From assembly GCA_035444205.1 (NCBI GenBank), contig DAOMOD010000144.1, forward strand, positions 1-10,770: a stretch of 10,770 nucleotides of DNA, written 5' to 3'. The translations under genes were made by a program, and so were the position numbers. Positions 6,301 to 10,770 of the stretch are shown here, piece by piece (positions within the stretch are counted from its first letter, which is position 1; the number at the start of each line of letters is the position of its first letter). The notes beneath the pieces were generated by a model. That model saw only the letters and a list, made by a program, of their open reading frames with translations. It made no database searches and was not told the DNA's origin. Source of the stretch: DAOMOD01 sp035444205 (GTDB lineage Bacteria; Pseudomonadota; Gammaproteobacteria; Xanthomonadales; BPKI01).

Positions 6301-6393
6301 CGGCCAAACGTGGTCAGGCGTTGTCGGAGAGGATCGCTCGGCGTTTACCGCGGCCGACCACGCCGTCTCAACCCGGGTCCTGTTCGAGCTTCC

Positions 6394-6693
6394 CTAACGC
6401 TTGAGCTTGGTCCGTCGCAGCTTTCGCTCTGCACGCATCACATGGACCACGTATACGGTGTTTCGCTCGTATCGATAGAAGACCCGGCATGGTGGCTCCA
6501 CGATCTGACGGTAGCGCCAGCCCTTCAGCTCGGCCGGTCTCGGGCCGCTCTCCGGGTGGTCACGCAGCTGCTCGATATGCGCAAACACCTTGCGAACCAG
6601 TTCGGCGGCGGCCGTAGGGTTGTCCAGTGCGATGAAGTCGGCAATCGCGTCGAGATCGGCGAGTGCCGGCTCGGACCAGACTATTTCAGCCAT
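6394..6693 (-). CDS. RelE/ParE-superfamily toxin
   Basis: A 99-residue small basic toxin. The N-terminal pair of helices (ALADLDAIADFIALDNPTAA, 10-29, and ELVRKVFAHIEQL, 31-43) is followed by the strand region PAELKGWRYRQIVEPPCRVF (53-72), YRYERNTVYVVHVMRAER and a very basic tail ending KLRRTKLKR. This is the ParE/RelE plan; Arg60 and Arg70 are typical conserved positions. ParE members poison DNA gyrase and RelE members cut ribosome-bound mRNA; the sequence does not tell which applies here. The ATG lies inside the end of the antitoxin gene (13-bp overlap), so translation is coupled and toxin follows antitoxin. Confidence 0.85.
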   Translation of the reverse strand: MAEIVWSEPALADLDAIADFIALDNPTAAAELVRKVFAHIEQLRDHPESGPRPAELKGWRYRQIVEPPCRVFYRYERNTVYVVHVMRAERKLRRTKLKR

Positions 6694-6938
6694 CGCGACA
6701 TGCGCTGTCTGGCGTCGGCCTGTGATAGGACCCGCCCTTCCTCGATCGCCCTTTCACCGCGAGCGATCGACTCGAGCAGCGACATACGCCGTTGCATGGA
6801 TTCAAAACTCGTTGCGTCGACCAGGTAGGCGGACGGCAACCCGTGATGGGTAATCAGGATGGGTTCGCGCTCGCGCTCCACCGCCTCCAGCAAGTCGGTG
6901 GCCTGACGCTTCAGTGTCGTCACCAGTTCAGTTCGCAT
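6681..6938 (-). CDS. Phd/YefM-family antitoxin
   Basis: An 85-residue antitoxin. The N-terminal DNA-binding half has the Phd/YefM pattern: LVTTLKRQATDLLEAVERER (5-24), EPILITHHGLPSAYLVDATS (25-44) and a helix SFESMQRRMSLLESIARGER. The charged C-terminal tail (AIEEGRVLSQADARQRMSRW) would wrap and block the toxin. It is the first gene of a minus-strand operon with the RelE/ParE toxin. No Shine-Dalgarno is visible before ATG 6938, and a -10-like TATAGT lies only about 8 bases upstream, so the message may be leaderless. It is divergent from fabG. The YefM/Phd call is firm; the exact subfamily is not. Confidence 0.87.
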   Translation of the reverse strand: MRTELVTTLKRQATDLLEAVEREREPILITHHGLPSAYLVDATSFESMQRRMSLLESIARGERAIEEGRVLSQADARQRMSRWLK

Positions 6939-6941
6939 GAA

Positions 6942-6959
6942 GTGATACTATAGTGTCAC
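6942..6959 (-). promoter_or_regulatory. Operator palindrome and -10 of the Phd/YefM-RelE/ParE operon
   Basis: GTGATACTATAGTGTCAC is self-complementary at 16 of 18 positions and begins 4 bases upstream of the antitoxin ATG. On the minus strand it contains TATAGT (6952-6947), a good -10, which places the transcription start within a few bases of the ATG. The -35 is unclear (TTGCGG at 6973-6968 is 15 bases away). Binding of the antitoxin to this palindrome would block the promoter. TATAGT also reads on the plus strand, but without a good -35 toward fabG. Confidence 0.6.
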
Positions 6960-6983
6960 CACTCCCTCCGCAAGTCTGCTTTC

Positions 6984-7017
6984 TGAATGACTGCTTGGGG
7001 TCGAAAGTCGCCCTTCG
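6984..7017 (+). repeat. Right copy of imperfect direct repeat near the island ends
   Basis: Partner of 2139-2172 (23 of 34 identical, same orientation). It lies between the antitoxin operator and the fabG start, 62 bases before the ATG at 7079. It may mark the right edge of the island. Confidence 0.35.
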
Positions 7018-7078
7018 CTACCCCCGATGGCGGGCGTTGATCGGTAAGAATGCGGCAGACACAAGTTCTGGAGTCGAT

Positions 7079-7807
7079 ATGAATCCAACTCGACGCGCCC
7101 TGGTCACCGGCGGCAGCGGCGATCTCGGCGCCGCCATTTGTCGCGCTCTCGCGGCGCAGGGCTGCTTCGTCCAAGTCCACGCCAACACCGGCATCGAACG
7201 CGCCGAGGCGCTTGTCGCCGAACTCGGCGCCCAAGGATATGCCGCCGCCGCGGTCGCCTTCGACGTGGCCGATGCCGCGGCCTGCGCTGCCGCACTGGAA
7301 ACCATGCTCGAGGACGGCCCGATCCAGGTGCTGGTCAACAACGCCGGCATCCACGACGACGCCACCATGGCCGGCATGCGCGCCGAGCAGTGGCACCGCG
7401 TGGTCGATGTCAGCCTCAACGGTTTCTTCCACGTCACCCAGCCGCTGCTGCTGCCGATGGCGCGCACGCGCTGGGGACGCATCATCAACGTGTCCTCGGT
7501 GGCCGCCGTGCTCGGCAACCGCGGGCAGACCAACTACGCCGCCGCCAAGGCCGGCCTGCATGGCGCCAGCCGCTCGCTGGCGCGCGAACTGGCCTCGCGC
7601 GGCATCACCGTCAACGTGGTCGCGCCCGGCGTGATCGCCGGCGGCATGGCCGAGTCGGCGTTCAGCACCGAACAGATCAAGGCCATGGTCCCAGCCGCCC
7701 GCGCCGGCACGCCGGAGGAAGTGGCAGCGCTGGTGGCCTTCCTCGCCTCCGACGCTGCCGGCTACATCAATGGACAGGTGATCGGCATCAATGGCGGGAT
7801 GGGTTGA
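7079..7807 (+). CDS. fabG: FabG-type 3-oxoacyl-ACP reductase (SDR) of the aryl-polyene cluster
   Basis: A 242-residue classical short-chain dehydrogenase/reductase. The cofactor loop is VTGGSGDLGAAI (9-20), followed by Asp62 in AFDVAD and NNAG (87-90). The catalytic tetrad is Asn114, Ser140, Tyr153 and Lys157 (YAAAK), at almost the same positions as E. coli FabG. NVVAPGVIAGGMAE and the C-terminal GQVIGINGGMG complete the fold. It should use NADPH to reduce the 3-oxoacyl-ACP intermediate, the step before the dehydratase. ATG 7079 is chosen because GGAG (7070-7073) is 5 bases upstream and the Rossmann strand follows at once; the frame is open further upstream to 6953, but that part looks non-coding. 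The island separates it from the dehydratase gene, so it may need its own promoter, which I could not identify with confidence. Confidence 0.93.
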   Translation: MNPTRRALVTGGSGDLGAAICRALAAQGCFVQVHANTGIERAEALVAELGAQGYAAAAVAFDVADAAACAAALETMLEDGPIQVLVNNAGIHDDATMAGMRAEQWHRVVDVSLNGFFHVTQPLLLPMARTRWGRIINVSSVAAVLGNRGQTNYAAAKAGLHGASRSLARELASRGITVNVVAPGVIAGGMAESAFSTEQIKAMVPAARAGTPEEVAALVAFLASDAAGYINGQVIGINGGMG

Positions 7808-7809
7808 GG

Positions 7810-7821
7810 GTCCCCGGGGAC
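7810..7821. repeat. Perfect 12-bp palindrome at the convergent fabG/halogenase junction
   Basis: GTCCCCGGGGAC starts 3 bases after the fabG stop, in the 60-base gap before the minus-strand oxidoreductase stop. It might help end transcription from either side, but it has no loop or T-tract of a standard terminator. Confidence 0.3.
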
Positions 7822-7867
7822 GGCGCTCGACTGGGAGACATGTAGGCGGCGGCGCTGCCGCGGATGT

Positions 7868-9433
7868 TCAGGCGGCGCGGCCGAAAAGCTGCGGCGTCGG
7901 CGTGCCCGATGCGCCGGTCGGCGCCTCTCCGGCACGCGCCTCCAGTGCGCCGGCCAGCCGCTGCAGCAGATCGACGTGGTCGCGCAGGCGCTGGCGCACG
8001 CCGGCGTCGTCGAGCGCATCGTGCAGGCCGCGGTTGAGTTCGAAGAACCAGTCGAGATCGCCCTGGTCGAGCAGGGTGGCCGGGTTGGCCGCTTCGCCCG
8101 CGGCGTGCCAGCGGCGGAACAATGCCTGCATGTGCCGGTTGAGCGTCTCGGCCTGCTGCAGTTCGGCGGCGAGATCGGCGATCAAGGCAAAGTCGGTGAG
8201 GCGCTGCTGGAACACCAGTTGGCACAGCACGCCCCAGTAGTAGGCGTAGTCCCACAGCACCTTGTGGGGCAGCACCTCGGCGTTGCCGAACAGCGGGTAC
8301 TGGTCCTGGTACAGGCTGAGCGTGCTTTCGTAGAACGAGAAGAACAGGCGCTGGCAGCGCCGCACGAAGGGTGCCAGCGCCGCACCCTCTCGCTGTTTCG
8401 CCACCAGCTCGACGATGTAGGTGTTGGCGATGGCGATGAAGTCGCTGCCGGGCGAATAGAAGGGATCCAGAAACACCCCGGCCTCGCCGGTCAATGCCCA
8501 GCGGTCGGCGGAAAACACCTGCCGGCAGCCATAGGAGAAGTTGCGGAAGTAGGCGAAGTCCAGCAGTCGATCGCGCTGCGCTTCCACCTTGTCTGCCACC
8601 AGCGGCTGGAAGGTGCGCAGCCAGTCCAGCGCGCGTTCGAAACTGTTCATGGCCTCCAGCGGGTGCATCCTCGCGTCGGCGACGATGCCGACCGAATGCG
8701 CACCGGAGGACAGCGGGATCAGCCACACCCAGTAGCCGGGTCCGACCAGGTGGTTGGTCGACCGCCAGCGTTCCGGTGGATCGCACTCGCCGCGCCACGA
8801 CGGATTGTCGCACCAGTCGTCAATCGGCAGCCGCGCATCCAGGCGGAACCAGACGGCATTGGCGTCGTGGGCATTGGTCGCGGCGAGATCAAGTCGGCGC
8901 TTGACCAGCCCGGCGCGGCCGGAGGCGTCGAGCAGCCAGGTCGCACTCGCCGTGTGCTGGCGGCCGTCGTGCTCGAAGCGGACCTCGTGCGCCTCATCGC
9001 CGGGCCGGATGTCGAAGCCGCGCACCACCGCGCCATCGCGGAAGTCGATGCCACGACGTCGCACTTCCTCACCGAGGAAGTTCTCGAAGACGCCGCGGTC
9101 GATCTGCCATGCCGGCGTCGGCAGCACGCGACGCACACCGAGCTCGGTGACCTGGTCGAGCTCGCGGCGGCCCTCCGAGAAGAAGAAGCGGAAACCGAAC
9201 TTGCGGATGTGCTCGCGCTCCAGGTGATCCTTCAACCCCAGCGTGTCGGCGAAGTAGTGCGCACCGATCTCCACCGTCGACTCGCCGACCTTGTGCGCCG
9301 CCACCGGCAAAGGATGGCGGCGCCATTCCAGCACCAGGATGCTGAGGTCGGCGAAGCGCTGGCGAAGCTGCAGCGCCAGCGTAAGGCCGGCCAGGCCGCC
9401 GCCGAGGATCACCGCGTCGTAGTGCTGGGTCAT
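7868..9433 (-). CDS. Flavin-dependent halogenase-like FAD oxidoreductase
   Basis: A 521-residue flavoprotein. The N-terminal Rossmann motif is GGGLAG (11-16) with Glu36 ending the second strand. KVGESTV (48-54) matches the halogenase GE-S/T motif. Lys78 in HIRKFGFRFFF lies where flavin-dependent halogenases carry the lysine that handles hypohalous acid. WVWLIP (235-240) matches the WxWxIP signature that discourages monooxygenation, and GEAGVFLDPFYSPG (316-329) fits the FxxPxxSxG motif of the phenol/pyrrole-type halogenases. The C-terminal ~190 residues are helical and rich in aromatics. Xanthomonadins are brominated aryl polyenes, so tailoring of the aryl head is a reasonable role; other FAD chemistry is possible. 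AAGG (9444-9441) is 7 bases before the ATG. The gene is convergent with fabG. Confidence 0.85.
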   Translation of the reverse strand: MTQHYDAVILGGGLAGLTLALQLRQRFADLSILVLEWRRHPLPVAAHKVGESTVEIGAHYFADTLGLKDHLEREHIRKFGFRFFFSEGRRELDQVTELGVRRVLPTPAWQIDRGVFENFLGEEVRRRGIDFRDGAVVRGFDIRPGDEAHEVRFEHDGRQHTASATWLLDASGRAGLVKRRLDLAATNAHDANAVWFRLDARLPIDDWCDNPSWRGECDPPERWRSTNHLVGPGYWVWLIPLSSGAHSVGIVADARMHPLEAMNSFERALDWLRTFQPLVADKVEAQRDRLLDFAYFRNFSYGCRQVFSADRWALTGEAGVFLDPFYSPGSDFIAIANTYIVELVAKQREGAALAPFVRRCQRLFFSFYESTLSLYQDQYPLFGNAEVLPHKVLWDYAYYWGVLCQLVFQQRLTDFALIADLAAELQQAETLNRHMQALFRRWHAAGEAANPATLLDQGDLDWFFELNRGLHDALDDAGVRQRLRDHVDLLQRLAGALEARAGEAPTGASGTPTPQLFGRAA

Positions 9434-9492
9434 GTCGCCGCCTTGCTGATAGCCCCGCTAATGTACGCCAATGCCGGGGTGGTGGGGTCAGT

Positions 9493-9563
9493 GCGCCTGC
9501 GGCGCGGGCTGTCTGTGTCGTCGCTGACGGGGGTTCCGTCCGCCCTCCGGCGGCCGGGTCACT
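9493..9563 (+). repeat. 71-bp direct repeat, copy 1
   Basis: Identical over 71 bases to 9650-9720. It begins GCGCCTGCGGCGCGGG and ends CGGCCGGGTCACT, and includes small stems such as GACGG-GGGTT-CCGTC. It lies upstream of the halogenase-like gene and does not encode a supportable protein. Confidence 0.9.
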
Positions 9564-9590
9564 GCAACGTGCTCGCGCGGTTGTCTCTAT

Positions 9591-9620
9591 TGTAGGAGCG
9601 GCGAAAGCCGCGATCGCTAC
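9591..9620 (+). repeat. GTAG-type REP element
   Basis: TGTAGGAGCGGCGAAAGCCG begins the element: a GTAG tetranucleotide followed by a perfect GCGGC-GAAA-GCCGC hairpin (9598-9611), with CTAC closing at 9617-9620. This is the layout of the REP palindromes mobilised by RAYT transposases in Xanthomonadaceae and Pseudomonas. No RAYT gene is in the window. It sits between the two 71-bp repeats. Confidence 0.7.
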
Positions 9621-9649
9621 GTTTCGGTGTTTCACAGTTCCTGTTCGGA

Positions 9650-9720
9650 GCGCCTGCGGCGCGGGCTGTCTGTGTCGTCGCTGACGGGGGTTCCGTCCGC
9701 CCTCCGGCGGCCGGGTCACT
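9650..9720 (+). repeat. 71-bp direct repeat, copy 2
   Basis: Exact copy of 9493-9563, offset by 157 bases. Its last bases (GGGTCACT) form the left side of the hairpin at 9714-9749. Confidence 0.9.
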
Positions 9721-9749
9721 TCTCTTTGCTCGTCCAGAGAAAAGTAACC
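9714..9749. repeat. Hairpin ACTTCTCTTTG / CAGAGAAAAGT
   Basis: ACTTCTCTTTG (9718-9728) pairs with CAGAGAAAAGT (9735-9745) with nine Watson-Crick pairs, one GU and one mismatch around a CTCGTC loop. Outer GGT and ACC extend it. I recall similar AAAAGTAACCAAAAG sequences repeated in Xanthomonadaceae intergenic regions; this is memory, not a search. Confidence 0.55.
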
Positions 9750-9816
9750 AAAAGAGAGGACGCCCCGCTTGCGCGCCCTCCGGGCATCCTGCCCTCCAGG
9801 TTCGCGTGCGGCAGAC

Positions 9817-9941
9817 TGGCGCACATCATGTGCGCCACCCCAACGGGGCCTTCTCACAGGCCGCCCGCCGCTCCAGAGGGGACCCAAAGAGCCACGCGCC
9901 CTCCCGGGCGCGCAAAGATGGGGCGCGGCACGTTGCCGCGC
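9817..9941. repeat. Cluster of three perfect hairpins
   Basis: TGGCGCACAT-C-ATGTGCGCCA (9817-9837, 10-bp arms), CGCGCCC-TCCC-GGGCGCG (9895-9912, 7-bp arms) and GCGCGGCA-CGT-TGCCGCGC (9923-9941, 8-bp arms) lie within 125 bases. The stretch has no supportable gene. It may be a dispersed structured element or a structured transcript. Confidence 0.6.
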
Positions 9942-9987
9942 TTTCGTAGGTCCCGGGGCAGCCCGGCGTAGCTGCGGAGCAGCCGAA

Positions 9988-10040
9988 CGCACCCTGTGCG
10001 CGACCGCAACGCAGGAGTCGCACACAAGGTGCGCTCCTGC
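9988..10040. repeat. Inverted REP pair (BIME-like) after the glycosyltransferase gene
   Basis: CGCACCCTGTGCGCGAC (9988-10004) and GTCGCACACAAGGTGCG (10017-10033) are complementary at 15 of 17 positions. The right unit also makes its own strong stem: GCAGGAGTCGCAC (10011-10023) with GTGCGCTCCTGC (10029-10040), twelve pairs and one bulged T. It begins right after the minus-strand glycosyltransferase stop (10042), so it could act as a terminator or protect the mRNA 3' end, though no T-tract follows. Confidence 0.6.
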
Positions 10041-10041
10041 A

Positions 10042-10770
10042 TCAGGCTTGTCGCTCTTCGGCTCCCGGATCGAATATCAAGGCGCGGCTGCGTCGCGCCT
10101 CGCCGTAGCGCTTGCAGATGCTGCCATAACGCCACACCTTGCCCACCACGTGGGAGGTGATGCGGTACAAGTCCATCAGGGGGCGGAAATGGCTGCGGCG
10201 CAGCTTGCCGGCCAGACCGGGGCCGGTGTAACGCGACTCGATCGGCACCGAAACGCAGCGCGTGCCAAGGCGGCGCGCAGCCTCGATCAGGATGTCGGCC
10301 TCGAACACGAATCCCTGGGCGGCGATGTCGGGCAGGGCGGCGACCGCGGCCGGATAGTAGCGCTGGCCGCTCTGCGTGTCGGCGATGCGATAGCCGGTGG
10401 CCCAGGCGATGCCCCAGTCGGCGAACTCGTTGGCGAGACGCCGGTAGGCCGGCTGCTGCGCGCGCTTCTTCAGACGCGCGCCGATCACGATATGGTCGGG
10501 ATGGTGCGCCGCGGCGGCAAGCAGACGCGGGATGTCCTCGGCGGCATGCTGGCCGTCGCCGTCCATGCTGAGCACACCCAGGTAGCCACGCCGCGTCGCC
10601 TCCGCGAAGCCCTCGCGCAGGCCCTCGCCCTTGCCGCGCCGCTGCTCATGGCGGACCAGGGTGATCGGCAGGTCGGCGATGCGTTCGACCGTGGCGTCCT
10701 CGGAGCCGTCGTCCACCACGATCACATTGGGACAGTGCGCCAGCGCGCCCTCCACCACGTCACGGATGCG
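10042..10770 (-). CDS. Family 2 glycosyltransferase (5' end outside window)
   Basis: The minus-strand frame is open to the last base of the window, so the start is missing; the GTG at 10758 is internal. About 242 residues are visible. NVIVVDDGSEDATVERI (15-31) is the nucleotide-binding strand of GT2 enzymes, and MDGDGQH (69-75) carries the DxD-type metal and nucleotide-sugar site. DTQSGQRYYP is a further conserved GT2/DPM1-like block. No transmembrane helix is visible. Aryl-polyene clusters carry a GT2 that sugar-modifies the lipid anchor of the pigment; that role is inferred from context. It reads in the same direction as the halogenase-like gene but is separated from it by 608 bases of repeats. 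Confidence 0.88.
   Translation of the reverse strand, partial: RIRDVVEGALAHCPNVIVVDDGSEDATVERIADLPITLVRHEQRRGKGEGLREGFAEATRRGYLGVLSMDGDGQHAAEDIPRLLAAAAHHPDHIVIGARLKKRAQQPAYRRLANEFADWGIAWATGYRIADTQSGQRYYPAAVAALPDIAAQGFVFEADILIEAARRLGTRCVSVPIESRYTGPGLAGKLRRSHFRPLMDLYRITSHVVGKVWRYGSICKRYGEARRSRALIFDPGAEERQA

Noticed and set aside
6953..7078. N-terminal extension of fabG from the earlier in-frame start
   Set aside because: The extra residues lack SDR similarity, overlap the antitoxin promoter, and the ATG at 7079 has a well-placed GGAG.
7810..7821. Intrinsic terminator at the fabG/halogenase junction
   Set aside because: The palindrome is perfect but has no loop or T-tract; kept only as a palindrome.
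7976..9595. 539-codon plus-strand open frame opposite the halogenase-like gene
   Set aside because: Antisense to a gene with clear FAD and halogenase motifs; its own translation shows no domain.
9627..9971. Small open frames in the gene-free region 9434-10041
   Set aside because: They read through repeats and hairpins, lack ribosome binding sites and resemble no family.

Overview
This is a high-GC window that looks like a chromosome of the Xanthomonadaceae or a close relative (Xanthomonas, Lysobacter, Stenotrophomonas or Rhodanobacter type). The pointers are part of an aryl-polyene (xanthomonadin-like) pigment cluster with a halogenase-like flavoenzyme, and GTAG-type REP palindromes of the kind common in that group. 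The assignment is inference from gene content; there is no marker gene here.

Layout. (1) 1-2125, plus strand: the C-terminal part of an MMPL/RND-type exporter, overlapping by 14 bp a short ApeP-like hot-dog dehydratase. (2) 2126-7078: an accessory island of about 5 kb. It holds a two-lobed retropepsin-like aspartic protease homologue (minus strand) and three different type II toxin-antitoxin modules: hipBA (plus), higBA (plus) and a Phd/YefM-RelE/ParE pair (minus). The modules are separated by short repeats and a 10-N assembly gap, and each has its own palindromic operator/promoter. (3) 7079-7807, plus strand: a FabG-type ketoreductase that would normally follow the dehydratase directly. (4) 7868-9433, minus strand: a flavin-dependent halogenase-like oxidoreductase, convergent with fabG. 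(5) 9434-10041: a gene-free stretch packed with repeats and hairpins, including two identical 71-bp direct repeats, a GTAG REP, a REP pair and several perfect palindromes. (6) 10042-10770, minus strand: a family 2 glycosyltransferase cut by the window end.

How the genes fit together. Exporter, dehydratase, ketoreductase, halogenase-like enzyme and glycosyltransferase are the elongation, tailoring and export parts of an aryl-polyene lipid pathway. The dehydratase and ketoreductase act in the same chain-extension cycle but are separated by the island, which appears to have inserted into or accumulated within the cluster. The most interesting signals are the island's modular repeat architecture (inverted repeats around hipBA-higBA, a tandem ATTCGAG array between them, imperfect direct repeats near both ends) and the apparently leaderless promoters of two toxin-antitoxin operons. 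I found no CRISPR array, tRNA, rRNA or intact transposase.
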